A stretch of DNA of 64,000 nucleotides from Xenopus tropicalis (lineage: Eukaryota > Chordata > Amphibia > Anura > Pipidae): positions 141,604,006-141,668,005 of the forward strand of contig NC_030681.2 of the NCBI RefSeq assembly GCF_000004195.4. Direction: 5' to 3'. How positions within the stretch are numbered: position 1 is the first letter of the stretch; each line of letters begins with the position of its first letter. A program made the translations under genes and the position numbers. A model generated the notes under the pieces. It was not told the origin of the DNA and did not search any database. It saw only the letters and a program-made list of their open reading frames with translations. Shown piece by piece: positions 24,109 through 36,525 of the stretch.

Positions 24109-24990
24109 GGCCAGATTTAGTTTGGTGAAAAAAATGTATCTCTTGGTTTATTTCATTAAAACTCAATAGAAGTGTTTGGGGAAATCTGGAATTGAGTTAG
24201 GAAATTGAATCTGGCCTTTTTGGTTTCACAGTTTATCACATGAAAACTCCTTAAAGTCTATGGAAAAATCTGGACTTGAATAAAGGTGGCCATACACATA
24301 GCAATTACGATCTCTGCAGGAAAGATTGTTTGTTTTCCCCACTGATGATTCAGCCCTTAATGTAGATTTTGCTCAGGCGCCTTCAATGGCGCCCAATCAA
24401 AATCTTTTAACCCACCCGATTGACGAGACAATTGATATCCGCAGCCTTTGCGATGCGCCATACACGCACTGAATATTGTACAAAACAAGGTTTTGTATGT
24501 TACCATTGGTGCATGTATGCCTTAGTTGGAACATGAAGTCTTCCTGAAATAACCCTTATCTGGTCACTGTTATATACTATGGGCCAGATTCAAATCAATA
24601 AGAACTTAATTTTATGGTTTATCCCATGAAAACTTATGGGTGAGATGCAATTTGTGGAGAGAATCAGGTCCCATAAACTTCAATAGAGTTTAAGTGACAT
24701 AAGTTTTTCTCATTGAATTGCATCTGGCTGTATGGGAAAATTTGGAATTTAATTAGAATCTAGAATTTGATTGAAATAACCCAAATCCTGATCTGGGCAC
24801 TGTTATATACTATAGGCCAGATTCAAATCAATGGGAAAATGTTATTTTATGGCTTATCCCGTGAAAAGTGAGATGCAATTTGAGGAGAGAATCCTTTTCT
24901 CCTAATTCAAGTTCTGCTTTTCCCATAAAGTTTTCATGTGATAAACAGTAAGATAAGTTTTTCTCATCAAATCAAATCTGGCCCTATGTC
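24109..24990. repeat. cluster of ggccagatt-ended repeats plus J3 element
   Basis: gggccagatttagtttgg at 24112, gaatctggcc at about 24215, gggccagattcaaatc near 24582 and 24814, and aaatctggcccta at about 24985 form inverted pairs. Each interior describes the same sequence about ttatcccatgaaaac. A J-type end (aaaggtggccatacaca) starts at 24282. These are probably several copies of a short inverted-repeat element; boundaries are not sharp. Confidence 0.5.
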
Positions 24991-25119
24991 TACTAAATCA
25001 AGTATGTTTGCATCGTAATTGTTCCTTCCTGACTTTCTACATTGATTGCACTGCCTCAGAGAAGTAACATTTGTAGCACCAACATATATTATTACCGTAT
25101 TGTGGGCAGCTCCTCATTT

Positions 25120-25323
25120 TAGGGCTGTGGCACATGGGGAGACAAATCCGTGACAAATCTCCCTTGTCGCGGACGACTAATCTCCCCGAAATACGGCGCC
25201 ACGTTTGCCATCCCACCAGTGATTTACATTATCGCCGGTGGGATGGTATATCGAGTAGATTAGTCGCCCGCGACAAGGGAGATTTGTCGCAGGCGACTAG
25301 TCTCCCCATCTGCCACAGCCCTA
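25120..25323. mobile_element. D: MITE with tagggctgtggca ends
   Basis: tagggctgtggca at 25120 is complementary to tgccacagcccta ending 25323. The subterminal parts are also palindromic over tens of bases (gacaaatctcccttgtcgcg against cgcgacaagggagatttgtc). About 204 bp. Confidence 0.8.
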
Positions 25324-25339
25324 CAGCGGATGCATATTT

Positions 25340-25536
25340 TTTAATTGCTTGGAGGCAAGTTTGGTTGCATAAAAACCAGTTGTACTGCCAAACCGAACAT
25401 CCTGTAGGCTGTCAGTCCATATAGGGAATACCAAATAGCCAATAACAGTGCTTATTTGGCACCTCCAGGAACATGTTTCCTATTTTTTTTTATATTTGAA
25501 TGTGGCTCAGGGGTAAAAAAAAGTTGGGGATCCCTG
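25340..25536 (+). mobile_element. C5: 5'-truncated hAT-type C copy
   Basis: Carries gcaagtttggttgcataaaaacc, aaccgaacatcctgtagg, cttatttggcacctccagg and the end gttggggatccctg at 25536. The left third is absent; element D lies directly upstream. Confidence 0.7.
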
Positions 25537-26494
25537 TCATAAACAGTCACGATTTATTGGGCATATTTTGCCCACTGTGTACCTACTGCAAACACCAGAT
25601 TGGTTAATATATGTGGGTAAATCCTCACTACCTAGGTTATTAGTGTATAATTAGCAGTGCCATAAAAAATGAAATCCTAACACTGCCATATAAATACCCC
25701 AGTATGTGTTTGTATATCCCCGGGGTTGGGTAGCCCATATATTGTTCTGATGCCAGATAAATAACCCAGATATAGTATTTAGACGCAGGCAACTGGAAAC
25801 CCTGTACAAAACACAGCATTGTTGCAGCTATAAATAGTCCGGAGTCGTTTGCTCATATGCAAATGGCATCTGTTTATTTAGCATCTTATCAACATTGTGC
25901 TAGCAGCCCAGTTGCCTAGATGCCGCACTGTTTATATTGACAGCATACTATTTACTTTGAGATCAGCTTTGTCTGTGAGCATTTGCATTATATGGAAAGA
26001 GTGGCCTTGTACATAGTTCAGGCATTGGAAATTGTAAGTTCATTTCCAGCCTTGACCTTGTGCAATCACAGTAGGTTTGGGGAGGGCTGTCACACTGCCG
26101 ATTTGGTCACAGTTTATATAAGAGCAATATGGAAAGCACTGTGCGCCCCTGTATCACGGTTTGAAGGGGATCATTTATTATTAAGTGTATTTGATGGTCT
26201 GCAGTCAACTCCATTTTGGCCCAGTTTATTATTTACTGTCATTCCTTAAACTCCCTCTGGGAACCCCCTGTCTATCCACCATCTGGCGCGAGCTCAGAAT
26301 AATTGTAGCGACTAATTTTTACATTAATAATTAGCTGTCATGTTTATGTAACTTTATATTTAGAGGCAATGCAACAAGACATGCAATGTTTGCTACTGGG
26401 GTTGTTACCCACCTCAGCCAAGTGCTTGGTTTCATTATTTCAAATACTGCCTGCTGTAGGTTGCATTGGGTTGCTAGACCTGGAGCCTTTTCTG
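25537..26494. other. no gene recognised
   Basis: Low-repeat sequence with short frames only. Confidence 0.4.
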
Positions 26495-26496
26495 TA

Positions 26497-27478
26497 CAGG
26501 TATGGGATCCCTTATCCAGAAACCCATTACCCAGAAAGTTCTGAATTACAGAAAGGCCATAATTATGAGCAAATAATTCTAATTTTTAAAAATGATTTTC
26601 TTTTTCTCTGTAATAATAAAACAGTTGTACTTGATCCCAACTAAGATATAATTACCCCTTATTGGGGGCAGAACAGTCCTATTGGGTTTATTTCATGGTT
26701 AAATGATTCCCTTTTCTCTGTAATAATAAAACAGTACCTGTACTTGATCCCAACTAAGATATAATTACCCCTTATTGGGGCAGAACAGCCCTATTGGGTT
26801 TATTTAATGGTTAAATGATTCCCTTTTCTCTGTAATAATAAAACAATACCTGTACTTGATCCCAACTAAGATATAATTACCCCTTATTGGGGGCAGAACA
26901 GCCCTATTGGGTTTATTTAGTGGTTAAATGATTCCCTTTTCTCTGTAATAATAAAACAGTACCTGTACTTGATCCCAACTAAGATAATTACCCCTTATTG
27001 GGGGCAGAACAGCCCTATTGGGTTTATTTCATGGTTAAATGATTCCCTTTTCTCTGTAATAATAAAACAGTACCTGTACTTGATCCCAACTAAGATAATT
27101 ACCCCTTATTGGGGGCAGAACAGCCCTATTGGGTTTATTTCATGGTTAAATGATTCCCTTTTCTCTGTAATAATAAAACAGTACCTGTACTTGATCCCAA
27201 CTAAGATATAATTACCCCTTATTGGGGGCAGAACAGTCCTATTGAGTTTATTTAATGGTTAAATGATTCCCTTTTCTCTGTAATAATAAAACAGTACCTG
27301 TACTTGATCCCAACTAAGATATAATTAATTCTTATTGGGGAAAAACAGTCCTACTGGGTTTATTCAATATTTAAATGATTTTTAGCAGACTTAAGTTATG
27401 GAGATCCAAATTACGGAAAGATCCCTTATCCGGAAAACCCCAGGTCCCAAGCATTCTGTATAATAGATCCCATGCCTG
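26497..27478 (+). mobile_element. B3: B-family element, six to seven internal units
   Basis: CAGGTATGGGATCC at 26497, end GATCCCATGCCTG at 27478, TA on both sides. The unit marker (aactaagat) recurs at 26645, 26758, 26870, 26983, 27094, 27205 and 27318. Two successive units share a 2-bp deletion (taagataatta), which marks a local duplication. An 80-residue frame over the units is an artefact. Confidence 0.87.
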
Positions 27479-28017
27479 TATTCCCTTCTTTGGGTAATAA
27501 CAGACTGGGCAATCTCTGGCGATTGTTTTCTCGCTCTGTTGGAGGGGAACAAAATGATAGAAACTGACCCAAAGTCAATAGGAATAGCCATCAAGACTGG
27601 GTCCTGTCTAGTTGTCTTCAGAAAGACTCCATGATGGAGCATGTAGGGTTTCAACCTGTCCGGTTTTGAACTGGACAATCCATTTTTTTTGGAGTGCTGT
27701 CTACTTCAAACCATCCAGCTGGCATTCCCCCAAAGTCACAGCTCCACCGTTTGACATCACCGGTCTACCCCTCTGACATCATCGACCTGCCCCGTTGCCC
27801 AGATTTTCATGTTGGCAAAGGTGGCAACCCTAGGAGCAAGGGAAGTGTAAGGCACTCTGATGTGGAACGGAGATGGAATTGTTTTCATTAAAAATATATT
27901 TGTAGGAACGCAGGTGTCATAAATTGCAACATTGTACTGCAGAAGATGACTGGATTTCCCATTGGCCATGTATTTGTATTGCACAAGACTTACTGCTGCA
28001 AGTTGGAAAGAGGAGTA
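27479..28017. other. no gene recognised; worn dispersed repeat at about 27650-27840
   Basis: 27660-27840 (ccggttttgaactggac ... ggtggcaaccctagg) resembles sequence at 3100 and 47925, so it is probably a dispersed repeat. Confidence 0.4.
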
Positions 28018-28351
28018 CAGGTATGGGATTCGTTATCCGGAAACCTGATATCCAGAAAGCTCCGAATTACAGAAAGCCCGTCTCCTATAGACTACATTTT
28101 AATCAAACAATTCAGATTTTTAAAATTGATTTCCTTTTTCTCTGTAAAAATTAAACAATGCTTTGCATTGATCCCAACTAAGATATAATTCTTAATTATT
28201 CCTTACTGGATGCAAATTAATCGTATTGGGTTTAATTAATATTTTATTGATTTTTTAGGAGACTTAAGGTATGAAGATCCACATTATGGAAAGACCCCTT
28301 ATTCGGAATACCCTTGGTCCCGAGCATTTTGGATAACGGGTCTTATACTTG
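28018..28351 (+). mobile_element. B4: unexpanded B-family element (single unit)
   Basis: CAGGTATGGGATTCG ... cttatacttg, flanked by TA. It is 334 bp with one copy of the segment that is amplified in the other B elements, and so shows the basic structure: terminal inverted repeats, an arm with ctatagactacattttaatc, one central unit, then an arm with ggagacttaaggtatgaag. Confidence 0.87.
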
Positions 28352-31300
28352 TATTTGGTATAAAATAGTACTAGTGTGGAGAGGCTTGGAGAGGTATGTA
28401 CGTTGACTGTTGTTTTGCTTCTCCTTGTTGTTCGTTGACACAAAAGAAATAGAAGTCAGCCTTGTTGGGTCAGATTTTTTCCTGCAGAACATGGATAGTT
28501 AGCCTTGGGGGGGGCAGCAGTTTAGAACTAAGACACAGAGTAGGTCACTGGTGCGCCACCAAAGTTCAGTGAAGCAATGTTTAAAAAGTAGAAAAGGGAT
28601 GTACCAGTAGATGTTGGGTCAGCAGAACACTACGGTAGAGTGTTCAGGCCCCAGATGGACTGTCAAATTCGGCACAAATGTTGCTTAAATGATGGATACT
28701 GTTCATTTCAATACAGCAGATCTGGTGTAGTCTAAGATCAGTAGTAGAATTCTGAACTGCCCCAAAGCTGGTAATGTCTAGACTCCAGTAAACAGTTCAG
28801 ATGGGCAGATGTTGGCTTAATTTCAACCAAACTGTCCAACGTCTTCCTAAGTGAGCTGGTGAATCTATTCAGGTGAGGATTTTATTGATGTATTTGTACT
28901 ATCACTGAAGATCAAATATGTGTGTACCGTCATCCACCAAATGGACTGTCACATTGAAGGAAAGTTCAACATGTGTTTACCCATCTTTAGATAGTACGCC
29001 TAATTTTAGTTAAAGAATGGAGCTTGCAGAACTTAGGCCCATGGCACTTCTGGGGACTTCAGTGGTCAAACGTCCTTCAATGCAGATATGTTAGGGCATT
29101 TGCTACCTATGGCAGACACTAGTATCTTACTGGGATCACTAAAGTTATGCCAAAGCATGTGTTTCTCAGTCAAGTATGTCTAAAAGGAGGCCAGCTGCAC
29201 TCTTGGAAATGGTATGACCCCAATTATACCTATTAAGAATGGGGTTAAAATCATTTGAACCTTCTATATGAAAGAAGGTCTCCTATGCTCTGATCTTTGT
29301 ATTTCTGGAGGACACGTGGTGTAAACACAAAGCACCAAAAGGGTATTTCAAGTGTATTCACTAGGATGTAATTCATTTTAACCAAATTTGAGGAGAAAGA
29401 GATAGCCACCAGGTCAAAAAAAGTATATTCCTTTTTTTTCAAAAACAGTGATTGGTGATCGTATTCTTCTGCTTTAATTCAAAATGTGTAGTAAGGGATT
29501 TCACACTCCCCATTACATATGATTTCCCTATGTTCTGTATTACTTTGGGCCCTAATCATGTGGGAGCGATCAGCCACCGCTGCATCTTAATCCGGTGTGT
29601 GGCCCTGCAGCTGTGTAGAGAGATAAGACCAATAGTCATTTAGTCATTTGCATCCTATCCGGGTTACAATATGTGGCACATTGCTCTTATGACACACTTA
29701 GCAATGTCGCTTCTTTTATCAGCCGCAGCAGATGATCCGGGCCACTAACAGATTACACGCGGATGAGAAGCTGCAAAAAGCTGCTTGTAGGGTTAACGGG
29801 GGCGCTGGGGATAAAGACATTGTAATGATTCAGTAACTGTCCGGGGACATAATGCATCTGTCATTGTGGATTGAACTGCAATGTGTAATCCTAGCACCAA
29901 ATATTAAACAATTAACACACAGGGGTAATTTATTATGTTCAAGGCAAGGGTGCAAAAAACAGGGTCAGTCTACCATATTTTTTGCACTTTGGAAAAACCT
30001 TACACATAAATGGATTTTCACAAGCCTATTAAAAATGCAGAGCAGAGACCTGTATGACCCCCACTGAGTACAGTGCTGTCTTTGTTTGGCAGCACTGTAT
30101 TCATGATGGGTGGGCATATCCCCATCCCTTACTTGCTCGTCATTCAGGCTATAGCCTAAGCTCTTCAACTGTAGTATATTTAATAATATTACATTAGAAA
30201 AGACTTTCTCAGACCCTAATAGTCCTTTAATCAGATTACCATTGATTCTGATCATATGAAAGACAAGTATAAGCTGCCTAAAAACCAAAACTGTATTTGT
30301 AGACTTGCCAAGTCTCTCCACAAATGGCAATTCCAGTATATACAAAAATCTTTGGTGGAACCCAGCGGTGTGCTGAATTATTCCCTGCAGCATTAATGTT
30401 GGTAGCTGCCATATTTTTCTCCCTAGAACCTTGTACTCTTTCTTGTCTTTACCATGCATGCAACTCCTCAACGTCCCTATGGTCACTATGTCCCTGCAAT
30501 ATTGCACTGGGCACCCTTACTAGGGCCACCAAGGATACACAGGCCTTCCACCTATCCCTCACCTCATCAGAGAAGGTTGTGGTGCTGAGTAAGATGAGTT
30601 GAGGTTATTCATTTTGTAACTCTAACTTTTTGTCTGAGAATCACTGAATGGCTTCAGTTTTTTGGCCCCCCAAGCAAACGTTTGTTTATTGTTTCTGCTC
30701 GCTCATCTGCCCTCAAGAGTGGACTTAATGTAATGCGATAATTGCCTTTCAAATCAAAACGCTCCTCTCATGATAACTAGTTTGTAGGGCATTTTCCACT
30801 AGAATTCCACCATGAGGGAACTGCTACCAGCAGAACAAGCGTTAGACTCATTAATCTTCTGCTTGAGGGGTTTGTGCTACAAAGTCCTGTTAATGATACG
30901 ATCAATATGGTGCCAGGGAGCATTTATAATAATGTGCAGAGCTGTATTTATAGGAGCATCCAAGTACATAAAGTCATATCTTGCAGTACATGGATTGGCC
31001 AGTTGCCTTGAGGGGATGCATTAAATTAAGGTTCTTGCAGAAGCACCTATTGAGTGCTCTGTCCTTACTGTACTGTTTTTGGGTATTGGAAGCCTATTAC
31101 ATTTTTCCATAGCTTGCAACCCTCCCCCAATCCCTTTCCCACTGGTCTCCCTTTTACAAAACAGCACTACAGATAGATGCCAAGCATTCTGAATCTCCTG
31201 AAGACACCTACATTATTGTTAATGACTGCTTATGTAAATATAAATAAAAAATCACACACTTAAGTTATTTAGGTCAGTTTTAATTGAACACAGTAAGTGC

Positions 31301-31440
31301 TTTATCAAGTCACTAAAGAAATGTGTTACATCACTATATACCTCTGTATGGCTCTTGAAGGGGATATAAACACTTAAAAATCAAGAACATTTGCTCCAAG
31401 TGGTCATTTTTTCTGAGCAGTTTATTTTTTTAAAGAATTT
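28352..31440. other. mostly unique sequence; possible worn LINE fragment at 30180-30560
   Basis: A 180-aa minus-strand frame at 29965-30507 has no family resemblance. The + strand of the same stretch, read across several stops, gives MKDKYKLPKNQN followed by CRLAKSLHKWQ. This loosely recalls the thumb region of L1/Tx1-type reverse transcriptases (..KYxLPN..YLQL.H), so a decayed LINE remnant is possible. 29700-29860 is CpG-containing and unique. No exon is recognised. Confidence 0.3.
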
Positions 31441-31900
31441 TACATTTTATTCTGGAGTTACTTTGGTGCTTTGGAAGATCACATTCAACCTGTCCAAATG
31501 AACCCCAGCACATACATATATCTCAAGATCACTGTAGCCTTGGATATTATGCTTTTCCAAAAAGTCATCTAAACTGCCATCACTAGGAAGGGCATTCCCC
31601 AACCTCACTGCCCTCACTGTGAAGAACCCCCTACGCTGCTTCAAATGAAAATTCTGTTCCTAAATGGGGTAAAAAAATATGTCTATAATGTCCTGATATG
31701 CATGAAAAAAGTAATCATGTCCCCTCGCTAGAGCTTTTTCTCTACGGGAAAACAACCCCAAACTTGACAGTCTTTGCTTATATTTTAACGATTCCATCCC
31801 TTTTACAAGTTAAGCTGCAGTCTCAGCGCTCTCTCCAGCTCATTTATATCCTTCTCGAGGATGTAAAGCCTGTTCTTGAGCAGAGACCGAGTTAACTGAA
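31441..31900 (-). mobile_element. decayed non-LTR retroelement or related repeat, minus strand
   Basis: The minus-strand frame 31447-31644 reads RRGFFTVRAVRLGNALPSDG. This matches the C-terminal pattern of many LINE polymerases (R-FFSVR-V-WN-LP). Upstream on the same strand lies a related segment (ERALRLQ, KYKQRLSSLGLFSRREKALARG) broken by stops. The element is degenerate and the superfamily uncertain. Confidence 0.45.
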
Positions 31901-32363
31901 TATGTAGGTGGCATCTCTAGTGAGAAGCTACTATGAATATCACTCAGTGCCCCTTGGGCACACATTTCTGGAGCTTGTGTGGCAAAAATAAAGAAAATGT
32001 TAAACAAAATTTCTTTAATTATCCTTTGTGTCCCCATTAATTGTCTCTTATTACTACTGTACAGATGAAGTTACAGGGCTGGATATGAGGAAATAAGAAT
32101 AATACAACCAATCAGTGCACATTTATCTACTATAAAAAGTGGCTATGTTATCGTTAATATTCTTTTATGTTTCCCATAATCCTATATAAACTGTATTGGT
32201 GGGGCATCTGCAGTTTTCTGTTGGATGCTGGAGAATGCATGGAAGTCTTAATTTTTTAAGAAGAAAATAATGAAAATTACAGAATTTGTTAGCATATCTG
32301 CCATGCCATCATTGCCAATAAGATTTTTATTATTTCATGCCTCCTGTTAACTCCTTGCCAAGG

Positions 32364-32668
32364 TCACGATGATCCATTTCTCTGGTTCTCTAGTGCAACT
32401 GAAGAATCAGGTTGGTTGATTGGATAATACTTATCTCTAATAGGTGCTCTATCCCTAATAGGTGCTCTATTCCTAATAGGTGCTCTGTCCCTGATAGGTG
32501 CTTTCTCCCTAATAGGTGCTCTGTCCCTAATAGGTGCTCTATCCCTAATAGGTGCTATGTCCTTAATAGGTGCTCTAGTTGACAGCAAAAGCCTTTTATG
32601 TGTAGATGCCTGTGGTGGACGCTGCTGTTTTCTTCTATAATCAGTTCTACTTTGAGGAAATGTGTCTA
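32364..32668 (-). other. possible orphan exon or chance frame with hexapeptide repeats (APIRDR)
   Basis: A minus-strand open frame (169 aa overall, 32364-32873) contains about nine tandem APIRDR-type hexapeptides encoded by an 18-bp minisatellite at 32435-32575. Just upstream on the minus strand, ctccttcttcttgctatatatag makes a good 3' splice site at about 32668. That would give an exon beginning ACACATTTCCTC and ending in a stop at 32364. The N-terminal 70 residues of the frame look like intron or repeat. I do not recognise the protein. The nearest gene expected by mammalian synteny on this strand (RAD51AP2) should show a large exon, which is absent. Confidence 0.25.
32435..32575. repeat. 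18-bp minisatellite (ctaataggtgctctatcc)
   Basis: aataggtgctct recurs about nine times at 18-bp spacing with small variants (ctgataggtgctttct, cttaataggtgctct). 18 is a multiple of three, so one frame stays open on the minus strand. Confidence 0.9.
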
Positions 32669-33139
32669 TATATAGCAAGAAGAAGGAGAAAAATTCTAGA
32701 TTACTAAATGTCCCCTTATGGGTCATTGACAAACAGAGAAAATGTTCATTCATAAAAGGAACTTGCATCCAATAACGCTTCTTGCACTTGTGTATATTTG
32801 TGACTAGGCTCCATTGTGTCACTGCTGCCTGTTCTGCTAAATTGGAACCCTGAAGCAACCGGTTCCACAGCAAGTTGCCTCAGTAGGTAGATTTGCCCCA
32901 GAAGAACCAAGCGCCAATGGAATGTTTACACCAAGTGCAGGAAGTGACACAACTTGCATCCAGTTTATTTGGGAGTACCTGGCGCGATTGCAGTAGGCGC
33001 AGCTACCCAGTGGCACTGGAATTGTTGGGCAAGTGCTGCATTGTGGGTAAAAAAAAATAGCAGAAAACGGAAACTTTGTACTTTGCTGCTGTGTGGTGTA
33101 AATGTGCCTTATTGTTGTGCAGCTTTGGAACCACCCTGC

Positions 33140-33871
33140 TTTAGGTTGGTGACTAATGGCACATACACTGCCTTTTTTCTTGCAGTTTTTACAGACTGTT
33201 TTGATGAGTCTTCTCCAACATGGATCTGAAGACCCAAAAAAAAAAAAAAAAAAACACTACAAAAATATAAACAAATATGTTTCTCTCAACCTGAAATATC
33301 TTGTTAAGTCTGAGCACCTTCTGTTTGTAGCCAAGAGCCATACATATTTATTAGCACCATCATTTACACTCTTACACATGCACATATTCTCTGCATTGCG
33401 GGGGAAGCAATTACACTTTCCTGCTCATAGATGAGCTATTTTCATCCGTGACACTTGGCCCCTTCCACATGTTAGAATAGGGAAAGCATTTTGCATAGAA
33501 TTATAGTGCATGACCCGGTGTATCTCTTACATTCCCCGAGGCAAGGAATGTACCAATGTGGGCTCAGTTCACTTGATTCTTTTAGCTAATACGCACCTAA
33601 ATTTGCACCTTTTGTGGCCCAAAATGTGCAAATCATAATTGTGCCATCTTTTTTCTTCCTGACAGCATCACGTGATCCACAACTCACACTAACACTCATT
33701 TTCATATGTGTATACTCAATAGATATGCAATGTATGAACATTTTCTTTTGTTAAAATCAAATAAAATGTAAGTTACAAAAAATAGATATTTATTAACAGA
33801 AAATTATTAGAAAAATCAATGAGAAAAACAGAAATATTTAATCGAAAAGGGGACATTTTGTCATGTTACTA
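33140..33871. other. no gene recognised
   Basis: A run of A at 33236-33254 follows gacccaaaa. The rest is AT-rich with no motif. Confidence 0.4.
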
Positions 33872-34613
33872 CAGGTATGGGACCTGTTATCCTGGGGTCT
33901 TTCCATAATTTGGATCTCCATACTTTAAATCTGATAAAAATCATTTAAACATGAAATAAACCCAATAGGGCTGTTCTGCCCCCAATAAGGGGTAATTATA
34001 TCTTAGTTGGGATCAAGTACAGGTACTGTTTTATTATTACAGAGAAAAGGGAATCATTTAAACATGAAATAAACCCAATAGGGCTGTTCTGCCCCCAATA
34101 AGGGGTAATTATATCTTAGTTGGGATCAAGTACAGGTACTGTTTTATTATTACAGACAAAAGGGAATCATTGAACCAATAAATAAACCCAATAGGGCTGT
34201 TCTGCCCCCAATAAGGGGTATTTATATCTTAGTTGGGATCAAGTATAGGTACTGTTTTATTATTACAGAGAAAAGGGAATCATTTAACCATTAAATAAAC
34301 CCAATAGGACTGTTCTGCCCCCAATAAGGGGTAATTATATCTTAGTTGGGATCAAGTACAGGTACTGTTTTATTATTACAGAGAAAAGGGAATCATTTAA
34401 CCATTAAATAAACCCAATAGGACTGTTCTGCCCCCAATAAGGGGTAATTATATCTTAGTTGGGATCAAGTACAGGTACTGTTTTATAATTACAGAGAAAA
34501 GGAAATAATTTTTTAAAATGTGAATTATTTGATTAAAAGTCTATGGGAGATGGCCTTCCTATAATTCAGTACTTTATGGATAATCAGTTTCCGGATAAAG
34601 GACCCCATAACTG
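33872..34613 (-). mobile_element. B5: B-family element, about five internal units
   Basis: CAGGTATGGGACC at 33872, end cccataactg at 34613, TA on both sides. Unit markers at 33993, 34106, 34219, 34332 and 34445, every spacing 113. Confidence 0.87.
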
Positions 34614-35117
34614 TACAGCTGTTGTTATATCTGTAATATAAAAATTAGGGGGTAAGCAGTAGTTACTGTATAATTTTTATTGGAATTGATATGAATTTTA
34701 TTGTGATACCTATTCAGCTGCTGTTGGGAACCCAAAAACATCTCGGCCTCCATTCACACTTCATTCCAAGAATTTCAGTGACGGCTTCAAAATGAGAAGT
34801 TGATGCCTTTGGCCGTTATCTTCCATCTGCTTTCAGGGTTAGTCCCTCCTGGCATATCCATCTCTTGCTCATCATAGCTGTATTGATTGTTTCTTATGTA
34901 AGTTCCTATCAGTTTCATTCTGCAGTACTGCAAAGACCTTGTAAGGTCAGAGTGACTGTGTGCCGCCTGTGTGCCAACGAGCCCACATAAAGCACAAGTC
35001 TTCGCCAAATCTCTGGGCTTTTGTTTTGACAATAGCAGGGGCATAATGGTGCAGTCACAATTGCATCTTAAGAAAACATGGTACTGCCACTGTCCAAGTT
35101 TTATGTGGCTCCTAGTA
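34614..35117. other. no gene recognised
   Basis: Spacer between two B elements; short frames only. Confidence 0.4.
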
Positions 35118-35722
35118 CAGGTATCGGACCCCAGGTATCGGAAACCCGTTATCCAGAAAGTCCCGAATTACGGAAAGCCCATCTCCCATAGACTCCATTA
35201 TAAGCAAATATTTCTAATTTTATAAAAGTATTTCCTTTTTTTCTGCAGAACAGTCCTATTGGGTTTATTTAATGGTTAAATGATTCCCTTTTCTCTGTAA
35301 TAATAAAACAGTACCTGTACTTGATCCCAATTAAGATATAATTACCCCTTATTGGGGCAGAACAGCCCTATTGGGTTTATTTAATGGTTAAATGATTCCC
35401 TTTTCTCTGTAATAATAAAACAGTACCTGTACTTGATCCCAACTAAGATATAATTACCCCTTATTGGGGGCAGAACAGCCCTATTGGGTTTATTTAATGG
35501 TTAAATGATTCCCTTTTCTCTGTAATAATAAAACAGTACCTGTACTTGATCCCAACTAAGATATAATTACCCCTTATTGGGGGCAGAACAGCCCTATTGG
35601 GTTTATTTCATGTTTAAATGATTTTTAGCAGGCTTAAGTTATGGAGGTCCAAATTACAGAAAGACCCCTTATCTGGAAAAACCCCAGGTCCCGAGCATTC
35701 TGGATAACAGGTCCCATACCTG
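35118..35722 (+). mobile_element. B6: B-family element, three internal units
   Basis: CAGGTATCGGACC at 35118, end GTCCCATACCTG at 35722, TA on both sides. Unit markers at 35335, 35447 and 35560 (spacing 112 and 113). Confidence 0.87.
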
Positions 35723-36020
35723 TACATCACTTTTCCTTCGCCACTTTTGCCTCTATCCAGCAGCCCCATAATGGTAAGAGTAGGGTGTTTGCCTTATAGA
35801 TTATATAGTATCTTGATAATGATGTCTACATGATACCTTACACAAGGTCTGACCACTATACTGTGCCCAAACTGATACCCTGGTTTTATTTGTGTTAGGT
35901 ACCACCATAAACATGGAGAGAACCTTTAAATTGTTTGAACCTTTTCAATAAGAAATTCTGGAGGTGCTGTCTATGTTTATGGAGAAATTGTCTTGACCCT
36001 TAGTAGATGGCTGCTACCTA

Positions 36021-36345
36021 TCACTGTAATCTGTTCCTTCAAAAAGTAGGAATAAATACCATTTTATATGCTGAAATCCAGCTGCAAAACAGTTCTACTC
36101 TTTCTGCATCATTTGAAATCCTGGCAGGGGAGGAGGGACTAAAACACTGATGTTACAAATTGTGACAACGTCTCTGCAGCTTACAGACAGCATGCAGGAA
36201 CTACAGAACCCACAATGCATTGCACTGTGATGTTCCTTTCCTTATTGACATCACGTGCAGGGAATTATGGGATTGGGAGGATGCAGGCTGAGGACAGGCG
36301 ACTACTGTTACATTTTATTTGAGGCTCAAAGTAGTAGGATAGGAT
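36021..36345 (+). repeat. L1r: dispersed repeat, near-identical partner at 60736
   Basis: About 325 bp from cctatcactgtaatctgttcc to gaggctcaaagtag matches 60736-61066 in the same orientation with few differences (for example an added Tg after cacat and a short duplication of aggctga). The class is not known. Confidence 0.8.
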
Positions 36346-36525
36346 TGTTTGGGATTGTTTTGCCTCTAATAAGGATTCATTATACCTTAGTTGGGATCAA
36401 GTTTTATTATTACAGAGAAAAAGGAAATCATTTTTAAAAATGTGAATGATTGGTTTAAATACAGTCCATGACCCAGAATTCAGAAATCTCTGGATAACAG
36501 GTTTCGGGATAACGGTACCTGCCAC
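36340..36525 (-). mobile_element. B7: internally deleted B-family fragment
   Basis: It retains one unit (ataaggattcattataccttagttggg) and a right arm (tctggataacaggtttcggg). It lacks the left arm and is fused directly to the end of the 36021 repeat. Confidence 0.7.

Noticed and set aside
29965..30507. 180-codon minus-strand frame, longest non-repeat frame in the window
   Set aside because: It has no recognisable domain, no good acceptor or donor at its ends, and overlaps a possible worn LINE on the other strand.
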